A program made the translations under genes and the position numbers. Shown piece after piece: positions 1 through 7,949 of a stretch of 22,103 bases of DNA (positions within the stretch are counted from its first letter, which is position 1; each line of letters starts with the position of its first letter). A model generated the notes under the pieces. That model searched no databases. It was not told the origin of the DNA and saw only the letters and a program-made list of their open reading frames with translations. The DNA comes from CAYYGL01 sp964471235 (GTDB lineage Bacteria > Calditrichota > Calditrichia > RBG-13-44-9 > J075): positions 1-22,103 of the forward strand of contig CAYYGL010000074.1 of the NCBI GenBank assembly GCA_964471235.1, written 5' to 3'.

Positions 1-1
1 T

Positions 2-1066
2 ATCACCCCGAACATTGATTTGCTACGCATGACCACCGAGGTAAATGGGGAAGTGGAGCGGCGATTGGGCATTATTCAGGAAGCTGCCGAACGGGCAGCG
101 ACTCTCACCAAACAGCTTCTGATGTTTTCCCGCAACCAGCCGGTTAAATTGTCGCCTCTCTCACCCAATCATTTTATTCGCCAATTTGTACCGATTTTAC
201 AGAGCACCCTGGGAAAACACATTCGCATCTCCATGGAGCTGGAAAAGGATGTGGCAAACATTAAGGCAGATGAAACCCGATTAACCCAGGTGTTGATGAA
301 CCTGGCGGTGAATGCCCGGGATGCCATGCCCCAGGGAGGAATTTTGACTTTTCGCACCCAGATGGTCGATTATGAGGGTTCAGGCGAAGACATTAAAACA
401 AGCGGTAAAATGGTGAGAATCTCGGTTTCCGATACCGGGAGCGGCATACCGGATGAACACCTGGATAAAATTTTTGACCCGTTTTTTACCACTAAAAGCG
501 TGGGCAAAGGTACCGGTTTAGGACTTTCCGTCGTTTACGGAATTGTTAAAAGTCATGAGGGGCATATTGAAGTGGAAACCGCTCTTCACAAGGGAACCAC
601 ATTTCACATTTACTTTAAGCCTACCAACGAGGAGGTGAAACCCTCCCCACGGCCCGGGTCTCTCCGTCATGTTTCCGGCACCGGGCGAGTGCTCTTAGTG
701 GATGACGAAGACCTGATCCGGGAATCCCTGTGTGATTCCCTGCAAACACTGGGATATCGGGTTCATGAGGCAAATAGTGGTACCGCCGCCATTAAAGTAA
801 TACAGGAAAACCCAGATATTGAATACGCAGTGGTTGATCTGGCAATGCCCGGAATTAACGGAATTGAAACGATCAAAGCAATCAAACAAATTGCTCCCGG
901 GATTAAAACCATCCTTTCCAGCGGTTATATTGACCAGGAAGAGTTGTTGAAACAACATTCGGAAATCACCGCCTTTTTGCCCAAGCCGTATCACCTGGAA
1001 GAGCTGGTGAAGGTGATCCGAAGCTTGATGAAACAAAATTCCCACCACTCCCAGGAAGTAAAATAA
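2..1066 (+). CDS. Hybrid sensor histidine kinase, C-terminal part (5' end outside window)
   Basis: The frame is open from the left edge, so the N-terminal sensor region and the phospho-accepting histidine lie outside the window. Numbering from the TTG at 20: residues 1-40 are the end of the dimerisation helices (LTKQLLMFSRNQ is typical of helix 2 of HisKA). The ATPase domain follows, with an N box (NLAVNARDAM, 94-103), G1 (DTGSGIP, 138-144), F box (FDPFFTT, 152-158) and G2 (GKGTGLGLS, 162-170). A receiver domain occupies about 223-337 with acidic pair D228/D229, phospho-acceptor D273 and lysine K322. The kinase should autophosphorylate on His and pass phosphate to its own receiver Asp. No output domain follows, so signal probably leaves through a phosphotransfer protein or the receiver modulates the kinase. 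The internal TTG at 20 is not a credible start. The signal sensed cannot be told from this part. Confidence 0.95.
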   Translation: MTPNIDLLRMTTEVNGEVERRLGIIQEAAERAATLTKQLLMFSRNQPVKLSPLSPNHFIRQFVPILQSTLGKHIRISMELEKDVANIKADETRLTQVLMNLAVNARDAMPQGGILTFRTQMVDYEGSGEDIKTSGKMVRISVSDTGSGIPDEHLDKIFDPFFTTKSVGKGTGLGLSVVYGIVKSHEGHIEVETALHKGTTFHIYFKPTNEEVKPSPRPGSLRHVSGTGRVLLVDDEDLIRESLCDSLQTLGYRVHEANSGTAAIKVIQENPDIEYAVVDLAMPGINGIETIKAIKQIAPGIKTILSSGYIDQEELLKQHSEITAFLPKPYHLEELVKVIRSLMKQNSHHSQEVK

Positions 1067-1107
1067 TTCCCCCTGTATATCATTCGACTTATGTAAATGG
1101 CGAGTCG

Positions 1108-1178
1108 GTGCTCCCGGAATCGAGAATCCCGGGTGAAATCGGTCGCCCATTCTGCCACTCTGTTGCCTCCGGGAGCAC
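1108..1178. repeat. 11-bp perfect inverted repeat downstream of the kinase gene
   Basis: GTGCTCCCGGA at 1108-1118 is the exact reverse complement of TCCGGGAGCAC at 1168-1178, with 49 bases between the arms. The interval and the flank to about 1200 are rich in related CCCGG/ATTCCC blocks, so further pairing is likely. No T-run follows on either strand, so it is not a classic intrinsic terminator. It may be a dispersed palindromic element or an RNA structure at the 3' end of the kinase transcript. It lies in a 286-base gap between the kinase and the glycosyltransferase in which I see no gene. Confidence 0.5.
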
Positions 1179-1352
1179 TCCCGATTCCCCTCTCCCGAAT
1201 AGTTTCAAAGTCTCTTTATTTTTTGAGAAAAGTTAAATAAGTTTAAGCTGTGGAACAGGGGAAGGGCAGCGCGTATCCAATTTCTGAAAGTGGTGACGGC
1301 TTCTCTTACGACAGGGGATGGTGACTGAGGATTTTTCCACGGAAGTGTGCTG

Positions 1353-2465
1353 ATGAATATACTTTTTATGAATAGTATTGCGAAAGATTCCTGGGGGGGC
1401 GGGGAAAAGTGGATGCTGACGACAGGGGCAGGTTTACGGGAACGGGGGCATTCCGTTCATTTTGCAGGCAGAGAAAGTTCTTGGTTTTTGCACCGCTGTG
1501 CGGAAGCAAACTTTCCGGTGCTTCCCCTAATGATCACGAGTGATTTCAGCCCGGGAGTCATTGGGAAACTAATCGGGTATATCAAAAAAAATAACGTCAC
1601 CACTATTGTTGCCAATTTTAACAAAGATGTACGATTAGCGGGATTGGCAGCCAAATTTGCCGGGAAGCCGGTGGTGGTGGCGCGGAATGGGTTACCGATT
1701 CTTCATAACAATTGGCGGTATCGAATCACCTATAAGTGGCTGGTAGACGGCATCATCACCAATACCCGATCCATTAAAGAACGATATTTGACCTATGGAT
1801 GGCTGAGTGACGACTTTATTCAGGTAATATCCAACGGCATCTCGACATCAATTCCGACGGATATTGATTTCGAGGTCCTGCGGGAACAATTCCACCTGCC
1901 CCAACAGCAACCGGTGATCGGAATTTTTGGGCGGCTGGTTAAACAGAAGCAGCATACTATTTTTTTAGAGGTGGCAAAGAATATTCTTCAGGATTGGCCC
2001 GAGGCAATCTTTCTGATTGTGGGTGACGGACCGTTGCGGGATGAAATCCGGCAATATGCGTATGAATTAAAGATCCTTGATAATATTTACATGCTGGGCA
2101 GGCAGGAACAGGTGATGGAGTTATATGCATTATGCGACATTGTCTTATTAACATCTGAAGAAGAAGGACTGCCCAATGTGGTGTTGGAAGCCATGTTGAT
2201 GGGGAAACCGGTGGTAGCCTTTGACGTGGGCGGGGTGAGTGAACTGATAGTAGCGGGGAAAAACGGTGTTACCGTGCCGCCAAATGACATTTATTTGATG
2301 ACCCAAAAGACTAAAGAGCTTTTATTATCCCCGGAAATGCGGTTGGCAATTGGACGAGAAGCTCAGCAATATGTACAGCGGAATTTTACGCTAACGAAAA
2401 TGATTGAGCGGATAGAGTCTTACCTGACCGGTTTACAAGCAAGCAAAAACAGGAGGGAAATATGA
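1353..2465 (+). CDS. Glycosyltransferase family 4 (GT-B fold)
   Basis: A 370-residue retaining glycosyltransferase of the GT4 type, which transfers a sugar from an activated donor to a cell-surface or small-molecule acceptor at the cytoplasmic face. The N-terminal Rossmann half opens with a glycine-rich acceptor-side loop (SWGGGEK, about 13-19). The C-terminal half begins near VIGIFGRLVKQK and contains the family's E-x7-E signature in EEGLPNVVLEA, followed by MGKPVVAFDVGGVSELI, the nucleotide-sugar-binding region. I chose ATG 1353 because GGAAG at 1341-1345 lies seven bases upstream; a GTG at 1347 would overlap that site too closely. The gene ends in an ATGA overlap with the B12-binding gene, so the two are translationally coupled. 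Acceptor and sugar are unknown; no polysaccharide cluster surrounds it. Confidence 0.9.
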   Translation: MNILFMNSIAKDSWGGGEKWMLTTGAGLRERGHSVHFAGRESSWFLHRCAEANFPVLPLMITSDFSPGVIGKLIGYIKKNNVTTIVANFNKDVRLAGLAAKFAGKPVVVARNGLPILHNNWRYRITYKWLVDGIITNTRSIKERYLTYGWLSDDFIQVISNGISTSIPTDIDFEVLREQFHLPQQQPVIGIFGRLVKQKQHTIFLEVAKNILQDWPEAIFLIVGDGPLRDEIRQYAYELKILDNIYMLGRQEQVMELYALCDIVLLTSEEEGLPNVVLEAMLMGKPVVAFDVGGVSELIVAGKNGVTVPPNDIYLMTQKTKELLLSPEMRLAIGREAQQYVQRNFTLTKMIERIESYLTGLQASKNRREI

Positions 2466-2884
2466 CCGATAAAATTCGGGTGCTGGTTGCCAAACCCGGG
2501 CTGGATGGTCACGACCGGGGAGCAAAAGTAGTTGCAGCCGCGTTGCGGGATGCCGGGATGGAAGTGATTTATACCGGTTTGCGACAGACACCGGAAATGA
2601 TTGTAGAAACCGCCCTCCAGGAAGACGTTGACGTGATTGCCCTGAGCATTCTTTCCGGCGCCCACATGACCCTCTTTCCCCGCGTTCTGGAACTGATGAA
2701 CCAGAGGGGACTGGATGATGTACTACTGACGGGCGGAGGGATTATCCCGGAAGCGGATATTGAAAAATTACAGCAGATGGGAGTGGGTAAATTATTCGGA
2801 CCCGGCACCGATACCCACGAGATCATCAATTACATAAAAGAATGGTATGAAAGACATCGGAAGAAACGGAAATGGGATGAGTGA
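2462..2884 (+). CDS. Stand-alone cobalamin (B12)-binding protein, methylmalonyl-CoA mutase C-terminal type
   Basis: A 140-residue single-domain protein matching the B12-binding domain of methylmalonyl-CoA mutase. The DxHxxG motif is D15-G-H17-D-R-G20, with H17 the expected lower cobalt ligand, and it is followed by the SxL (LSILSG) and GG (LLTGGGIIP) motifs of the family. In the two-subunit form of the mutase this domain is a separate small subunit that pairs with a catalytic large subunit, converting methylmalonyl-CoA and succinyl-CoA in propionate metabolism. No large subunit or MeaB-like GTPase is in the window, so the partner is elsewhere. The start is firm: AGGAGG at 2451-2456 and an ATGA overlap with the upstream glycosyltransferase. 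The pairing with a glycosyltransferase is odd and may only reflect gene order. Confidence 0.9.
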   Translation: MTDKIRVLVAKPGLDGHDRGAKVVAAALRDAGMEVIYTGLRQTPEMIVETALQEDVDVIALSILSGAHMTLFPRVLELMNQRGLDDVLLTGGGIIPEADIEKLQQMGVGKLFGPGTDTHEIINYIKEWYERHRKKRKWDE

Positions 2885-3007
2885 GCATGGAGAAAAGTGG
2901 GTATCTCGCCAGATGATTCAAATATTCATAATAACCATTTCTAACTTCAAGAATGAATGTTCTTTTTTTACTGACAGGGCACAATAATAGTTTTTGAGTG
3001 TTTCATT

Positions 3008-3050
3008 TCAAAATTTCTGGTTGAGTTGTCGAAATTTTGATGATTTTTTT
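3008..3050 (+). terminator. Probable intrinsic terminator after the B12-binding gene
   Basis: TCAAAATTTC (3008-3017) pairs perfectly with GAAATTTTGA (3031-3040) across a 13-base loop, and a run of seven T follows at 3044-3050. The stem is A/T-rich, so efficiency may be modest. A weaker hairpin, AAGAA/TTCTT with a T-run, lies at 2949-2969. Both are placed to end the glycosyltransferase/B12-binding transcript. Confidence 0.55.
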
Positions 3051-3417
3051 GAGGCGGCATATTTTTAACTAACTCTCCTTTTCATCCCCCTCTCCTGGAA
3101 GTGAGTTTGAGGGAATGAGTGGATAGAAACAGGTGCTGTTAGATCTTTAAAGACAAGAATTTATGAAATGTCTTTCTTAGTCCCTTTGAATGGAAAATTC
3201 ATCGGTTCGAAGTGGGAATTGTTGGTTCATAGGCAAAGGGATGCGCAAAGTGGAGCATCTGCCGTATGCGGTACTCCCTGCGGGCAATCAGGACTAACAT
3301 CGCTTCACCCAACAAACATTCACTTGTTATTTAGCATGTTCCATCAATCATTGAGGGACAGAATTTCGTTACCAATTTACTCCAGCTTTTTCACATTTCG
3401 AAACTCCGGAGCAGCCC
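3051..3417. other. Long intergenic stretch without a convincing gene
   Basis: No recognisable RNA gene, promoter or protein family was found here. An 86-codon plus-strand frame (3168-3428) has no ribosome binding site, a non-protein-like composition, and runs into radC. On the minus strand a short frame (3199-3300, 33 codons from an ATG preceded by GGGTGAAG) has a more protein-like composition but no recognised homology. The stretch could be decayed coding sequence or a repeat. Confidence 0.4.
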
Positions 3418-4128
3418 ATGAAGATTGAGGAACCATCCTTTTACCACACCAAAATCCCGGATTGGCCGGAAGGAGACCGTCCTCGGGAAAAGCTGATGCA
3501 ACTGGGCCCGGCTCACTTAAGCGACTCGGAACTGTTAGCCATTTTAATTCGTACCGGCACCCCCAGGCAGACTGCAGTGGACCTGGCAAAAACAATTGTT
3601 ACCCGCTATGGCAGCCTCCGGGAGTTGTCCTCTATGGATTATAAAGAATTTTTTCGGATTAAAGGAATTGGTCCTGCTAAAGCGGTAACATTGATTGCTG
3701 CCTTTGAATTGGGGCGCCGCCTGGCAAGCTTACCCATCGCCCAGAAATTAAAAGTGACAGATCCGGAAGTGGTTTACCATCGCTATGAGCCGCTCCTGTC
3801 TCACCTGAAGAAAGAACAATTTATGATATTAATCCTGAACAGCGCCAACACCCTGCTGCGGGAAGTACGCATCAGCGAGGGCACCTTAAACGCCTCCCTG
3901 GTTCATCCCCGGGAGGTATTTAAAGAAGCCATCCTGGAATCGGCTGCCAGCATCATTTTGCTGCACAATCACCCTTCCGGGGAGGTGGAACCCTCCCGGG
4001 AGGACAAAGCCATCACCCGGCGGTTGCGGGAAGCGGGTACCTTGCTGGACATCCCCGTGCTGGATCATATTATCATCGGGTACCGTACGTATTTCAGCTT
4101 CCGGGAAGCCGGGTTAATTGAAGACTAA
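3418..4128 (+). CDS. radC: RadC family JAB/MPN-domain protein
   Basis: At 236 residues this is a full-length RadC. The N-terminal part carries the conserved REKL and LSDSELLAILIRTGT blocks. A helix-hairpin-helix (KGIGPAKAV, about 82-90) suggests DNA contact. The C-terminal JAB/MPN domain holds the complete JAMM metal site: E154, then H183-N-H185-P-S187 and D196. The family was once linked to DNA repair, but a repair role is disputed and the natural substrate is unknown; the intact metal site implies a hydrolase. The start ATG 3418 has GGAG six bases upstream. The next gene begins 11 bases after the stop, so the two are probably co-transcribed. Confidence 0.93.
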   Translation: MKIEEPSFYHTKIPDWPEGDRPREKLMQLGPAHLSDSELLAILIRTGTPRQTAVDLAKTIVTRYGSLRELSSMDYKEFFRIKGIGPAKAVTLIAAFELGRRLASLPIAQKLKVTDPEVVYHRYEPLLSHLKKEQFMILILNSANTLLREVRISEGTLNASLVHPREVFKEAILESAASIILLHNHPSGEVEPSREDKAITRRLREAGTLLDIPVLDHIIIGYRTYFSFREAGLIED

Positions 4129-4139
4129 GGGGGTAATTG

Positions 4140-4967
4140 ATGAAACATCTTTTGCTGATCGGGTTCCTTCTGTTACCACCGTGGAAGATATTCCCTCAAA
4201 GTTACAGTTGGCTGGCAAGCTACGACAGCAGCAATGCCATCGCCCAACGGATTGCTCCCCCGACAGGATTTCAGCGGGTTCCCTCGTCCCCCAACACCTT
4301 CGCCAATTGGCTCCGGCATCTGCCTCTTAAGCCGGGGCATCCAATGGTCTACTTGTACAATGGCATTGAAAAACCGAATCAGAATGCCCATTTTGCTGTG
4401 CTGGATATCGATGTGGGTCATAAAGATTTGCAGCAATGCGCCGATGCCGTGATTCGACTCCGGGCAGAATATCTTTATTCCCGAAAATTGTATCATGATA
4501 TCCACTTTAATTTTACCAGCGGTGATCGGATTGATTTCATGAACTGGGTAAAAGGATACCGTCCGGTAGTACGGGGAGATGCAGTGAACTGGCTGAAATC
4601 CGGTATCACCGGCGCTTCTTACAAATCATTCCGCCAGTACCTCAACGAAATTTTTATGTATGCCGGTAGCCTCTCTCTTAGTGAGGAACTAAAGGCTGTG
4701 CCCGATATTCGGGAAATGCGTATCGGGGATGTGTTCATTCAGGGCGGTTCCCCCGGGCATGCAATTTTAGTAGTGGATATGGCAGAAGCCAGGGCAACCG
4801 GAAAGAAAGTGTTTCTGTTAGCCCAGAGCTTTATGCCGGCACAGGACATCCACATCCTCAAAAACCCAACGGATCACACATTAAGCCCCTGGTATGCACT
4901 GGATTTCGGCGACACCTTAATCACCTCGGAATGGATATTCACCAAACACGATTTAAAGCGATTTTAG
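4140..4967 (+). CDS. DUF4846 family secreted protein
   Basis: A 275-residue protein with a hydrophobic N-terminus (KHLLLIGFLLLPPW, then FPQ) that looks like a signal peptide without a lipobox cysteine, so it is probably periplasmic or secreted. The body matches the DUF4846 pattern, including NAHFAVLDIDVG, CADAVIRLRAEYLY, FNFTSGDRIDF and the late IGDVFIQGGSPGHAILVVDMA block, in which GSPGHA with a conserved Asp nearby resembles an NlpC/P60-like active-site strand. That resemblance is my inference; the function is not established. I chose ATG 4140 over the TTG at 4137 because AAGGGGG at 4127-4133 is well spaced to it. It follows radC closely and its last 15 bases overlap the convergent gene at 4953-5699. 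Confidence 0.8.
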   Translation: MKHLLLIGFLLLPPWKIFPQSYSWLASYDSSNAIAQRIAPPTGFQRVPSSPNTFANWLRHLPLKPGHPMVYLYNGIEKPNQNAHFAVLDIDVGHKDLQQCADAVIRLRAEYLYSRKLYHDIHFNFTSGDRIDFMNWVKGYRPVVRGDAVNWLKSGITGASYKSFRQYLNEIFMYAGSLSLSEELKAVPDIREMRIGDVFIQGGSPGHAILVVDMAEARATGKKVFLLAQSFMPAQDIHILKNPTDHTLSPWYALDFGDTLITSEWIFTKHDLKRF

Positions 4968-5699
4968 TAAATCATTCACAACCCTGTTCAGTATCTTCCA
5001 GCATTGTGCCGCCCCTTCCTGATCTGCCTGCCATTTCAACAAAGTTTGTGACCAGGGGTGGAGCAAATTGCGGTATCCGGTTAATCCTTCCGGAATAATA
5101 TCGCTCTCCACAGAAATCCATTTCATTGCATTACAGGCGGAGATTAATTGAGTAAGTGACCATTGCTGCACGGGCAATGGTTTTCCTCCCTGGCGGGGTA
5201 CACTTTTAACCCGGGCGATTTCGGTTTCATTTAATTTCGCGCGGGCTAACAACAGGGCATCCAGAATGCTCCCCATTAAAAACACAGCCGCCGTGTAGGC
5301 ACCGACATCCATACATCTCTGCGCTTCTTCCCATCGTTCCGTTATGATTACATCTAAAAAGGGCATTGCTTCGGTAAGCTCCACTGCACCGGGCATTGGC
5401 GTTACCGAGCCCCGGTATTTTAAAATACCCCGTTGCAACAACTTTAAGGTGCTTTCACAATAGACTCGAAGAGCATATAATCGAACCTTGATATCATCAG
5501 AGTGGAACGCCGGATCGGAATCAAACTTTTGAATTACATAATGAGCGGGCGATGTGAAAGTGGTTAACACTAACCGGAATTCAATCTGCTTCGCCTCCAC
5601 ATCAACAATCGACGGAAAGCGTTCGACTGCTATATGCCCGTTTTCATGGCAAATCTCCCCCAGAATTTCACGGATAATTTCTTCCGGTTGAATGGTCAT
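4953..5699 (-). CDS. Hypothetical protein with HEPN-like C-terminal domain
   Basis: A 248-residue soluble protein with no signal peptide or membrane segment. The N-terminal third looks alpha/beta. The C-terminal half is helical and has the pattern seen in HEPN-like/DUF4145-like domains: an E-rich helix (RWEEAQRCMDVGAYTAAVFL), a GSILDALL helix, a later helix (SLTQLISACNAMKW), and the terminal GYRNLLHP. The canonical HEPN nuclease motif is R-x4-6-H; here it is R210-x3-H214, one residue short, so an RNase activity is doubtful. ATG 5699 was preferred to a TTG at 5726, which has no ribosome binding site. The gene is convergent to the DUF4846 gene, and no partner nucleotidyltransferase lies beside it. 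The family assignment is a pattern-level guess; the reading frame itself is sound. Confidence 0.75.
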   Translation of the reverse strand: MTIQPEEIIREILGEICHENGHIAVERFPSIVDVEAKQIEFRLVLTTFTSPAHYVIQKFDSDPAFHSDDIKVRLYALRVYCESTLKLLQRGILKYRGSVTPMPGAVELTEAMPFLDVIITERWEEAQRCMDVGAYTAAVFLMGSILDALLLARAKLNETEIARVKSVPRQGGKPLPVQQWSLTQLISACNAMKWISVESDIIPEGLTGYRNLLHPWSQTLLKWQADQEGAAQCWKILNRVVNDLLKSL

Positions 5700-5992
5700 A
5701 TTCTCAGCACCACTGCTTCTCTGCAAAAAGGTTTTAACGATTCACTCTTTTTTAATCTCCCCCGGAAGTTCTCGGGGCACCTGGAGGGCATCTTTTCCCA
5801 GTTTTGTTAAATAATCTTTTACATCATCGGCTGGCTTAATAGTAGAATTAAGAGAAATTCTCCGAAACCTCCTTTCCCCAACGCTCCTTCTAAAACCCCT
5901 ATCATATCGGTCGATAATAAATTTGAGCCGACAATAAGAAAGGATTCTGTCGGGGGGGAAATGAAAACGGGTGCGACTCAAGGATGAGTGAT

Positions 5993-7672
5993 ATGAACAG
6001 TGACAGCTACAATATCTTCCAACATCAGACCCCCTTTAAAATTTTTGAGTTTGTTCTGGAAAATTATTTTCGAATACATCCCCCCCATAATATTGAAAGA
6101 TACAGCGAAATCATTTTTCAAGCTTCACAATTTACCCGGGAAAAATTAGCAAAAACCTCTCCTTATCCGGAGATTGTAGAATTGTTGGTGCATGATGTGG
6201 ACCCCTGGGTTCGGGATGCAGTGTGCAAAAATCCCTACTGGCAATTGTTGGGACAATTCAAACCGCTATTGAACATGAATGGCAGGGATAAAATCCGCTT
6301 TATAGAGCGGGAGGGATTGGCGAGCCTTCTGGTTTTTATTGTCTTTGAAAGGGATGTGGAAATTTTGCGTGCGGTTTTTGAAAATCCGAATGTTTCTATC
6401 CAAATGCTGGCATTGTTAAGAAAATATTTAACCCAGCGGGGAGAAGGCGAAAACGATGCGAATATCCTGAAATTAGTGGATACCATCATCACCCAAAAAA
6501 AAGAGCGGCTTTTAAAAATAGCTGCCATTCACGCAGAAACCAATTCGGATGAGCCCCTCAAAGCACTTCCCCGTATTCTGAAATGTTTATTAGACCGGGA
6601 CCCGGTGGTGGTGAACGCCGCCCAAAGCGCCTTTAAAAATTTCTCCCGTGATGAATTTGAAGAATGGCTTTTCATGCCGGAACCATTTGATGAAGTTCAT
6701 CAAATGTCTCCGTTATTTTTCTGGCATGTGCTGCTCATTCTACGAAACCATTTTTCGCAGAAGGAAACGGAACAGGATGCCGGGTCTGCTTCTCCTCTAA
6801 AAGCCCCCAAGCCCCCACCGGCTATTGTCAACCAAATAGAACAACGCATGTTAACCTTACTGCAATCCTGTGCAAACAACCTGAATGACGAAGACAGTTT
6901 TTTAACTTTGGTCCATGCCTACCTGGAACCCAATCCCGCAATAACCCATTTGCTCAATCAAATATTAACCATTCAGGAATTAATGATGCTGATTTCGGAT
7001 GAATCTTTCCCCCGGCAATTGGCGATGGAAGCTCTGAACATTTTGAAAAGACACCCTTCTCCGAACGTTCGGCATGAATTAGCGGAAACCTTTGTACGTC
7101 TGTATGAACAAGCAAGACATAAATTAAGGGAGATGGAAGCCAGCATTACCGCCTGCTTCGACGTTATCGCAACGTATTTAAAGGAAATACAGGAAGCTTA
7201 TCCTCAGCTAAACAGCCACCACCTGGAAAATATTTATTACATCCACGATATGGTTCGACAATTGTTGGATATCCCGGAAGAATTATACCAGCGGGGATTC
7301 TTTCCGACTTCGCCAACATCCGTAAGTCAGGAAGAGGATTATCAGAAAATTCGGGTATTCTGGAGAGCCACTATCGGACAATATCTTGGAAGGTTGAAGG
7401 ATTTGGATGAGACCATTCAAAAGCTCTGGATGATTCTTTTACCGGATTCCATTTCTCAAATGGAATTTACAGCGGAGATACATACGGCAATCCGTGAAAT
7501 TGAAATCCACTTTAAAAAGAACGTGGGATGCCATTTACAAATCGCTTGCAACAATTGTTTAAAAAGAACTTGCGCTGCAGAACGATTTTTAACGCAGAAC
7601 GATTTCTTTTTAGTTGAGTTGAGTGACTTTTTAGAAGAAAAGAAGATATTCAGCAAAGAAGCCGTCTCATAG
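5993..7672 (+). CDS. Large helical hypothetical protein with HEAT-like repeats and C-terminal four-cysteine cluster
   Basis: A 559-residue cytoplasmic protein I do not recognise. It is mainly alpha-helical. Repeated blocks such as VELLVHDVDPWVRDAVCKNP, LRAVFENPNVSIQMLALL, LKCLLDRDPVVVNAAQSA and ALNILKRHPSPNVRHELAE look like HEAT/ARM-type helical pairs with a D-P or N-P turn, spread over about residues 60-370. A proline-rich linker (APKPPPA) splits the middle. Near the end a C-x5-C-x2-C-x4-C cluster (C513, C519, C522, C527) could bind zinc or an iron-sulfur cluster. ATG 5993 is preferred to ATG 5984 because AAGGA at 5980-5984 is properly spaced only to 5993. It is divergent from the HEPN-like gene and appears monocistronic. 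Scaffold or adaptor is the likeliest role. Confidence 0.85.
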   Translation: MNSDSYNIFQHQTPFKIFEFVLENYFRIHPPHNIERYSEIIFQASQFTREKLAKTSPYPEIVELLVHDVDPWVRDAVCKNPYWQLLGQFKPLLNMNGRDKIRFIEREGLASLLVFIVFERDVEILRAVFENPNVSIQMLALLRKYLTQRGEGENDANILKLVDTIITQKKERLLKIAAIHAETNSDEPLKALPRILKCLLDRDPVVVNAAQSAFKNFSRDEFEEWLFMPEPFDEVHQMSPLFFWHVLLILRNHFSQKETEQDAGSASPLKAPKPPPAIVNQIEQRMLTLLQSCANNLNDEDSFLTLVHAYLEPNPAITHLLNQILTIQELMMLISDESFPRQLAMEALNILKRHPSPNVRHELAETFVRLYEQARHKLREMEASITACFDVIATYLKEIQEAYPQLNSHHLENIYYIHDMVRQLLDIPEELYQRGFFPTSPTSVSQEEDYQKIRVFWRATIGQYLGRLKDLDETIQKLWMILLPDSISQMEFTAEIHTAIREIEIHFKKNVGCHLQIACNNCLKRTCAAERFLTQNDFFLVELSDFLEEKKIFSKEAVS

Positions 7673-7853
7673 CACCGAAGCTCTCCTCACCCCGAGCACC
7701 CCGGCTCCTCCATTCCGCTGATTGTTCACATCTGGCAGGCCGATGATTCGGAATAGAAGCCGGATACATTCCGGTGTTCCATACCTCCGCCACTTGCTTA
7801 AAACATTCCATCGATTAGATGCCTGACAGAAACATCCCACCAGAAATGGCGAT

Positions 7854-7885
7854 AAAAAAAAGTCGACCCGGATTTTCGGGTCGAC
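7854..7885 (-). terminator. Intrinsic terminator of the HU gene
   Basis: GTCGACCCG (7862-7870) and CGGGTCGAC (7877-7885) form a perfect 9-bp G/C-rich stem with a six-base loop. On the minus strand it is followed directly by seven or eight T (7854-7861 read as A on the plus strand). It lies 65 bases after the HU stop codon. No T-run follows on the plus strand, so it is one-directional. Confidence 0.9.
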
Positions 7886-7949
7886 ACGAAATTAACTATT
7901 TCAGAAAAAACATTTTCCGCGGAACCCCAACTCCAACTTTCAAGGAGGG

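Noticed and set aside
695..1150. 151-codon minus-strand frame opposite the kinase receiver domain
   Set aside because: It is the antisense shadow of a strongly conserved receiver domain and has no ribosome site.
3168..3428. 86-codon plus-strand reading frame before radC
   Set aside because: No ribosome binding site, chance-like composition and it overlaps the firm radC start; not called as a gene.
4118..4330. Plus-strand frame overlapping radC end and DUF4846 start
   Set aside because: Out of frame with both well-supported genes; the DUF4846 frame has the signal peptide and ribosome site.
7862..7885. HU terminator as a two-way terminator also serving the 559-residue gene
   Set aside because: The plus-strand side is followed by ACGAAATTAA with no T-run, so only minus-strand termination is supported.
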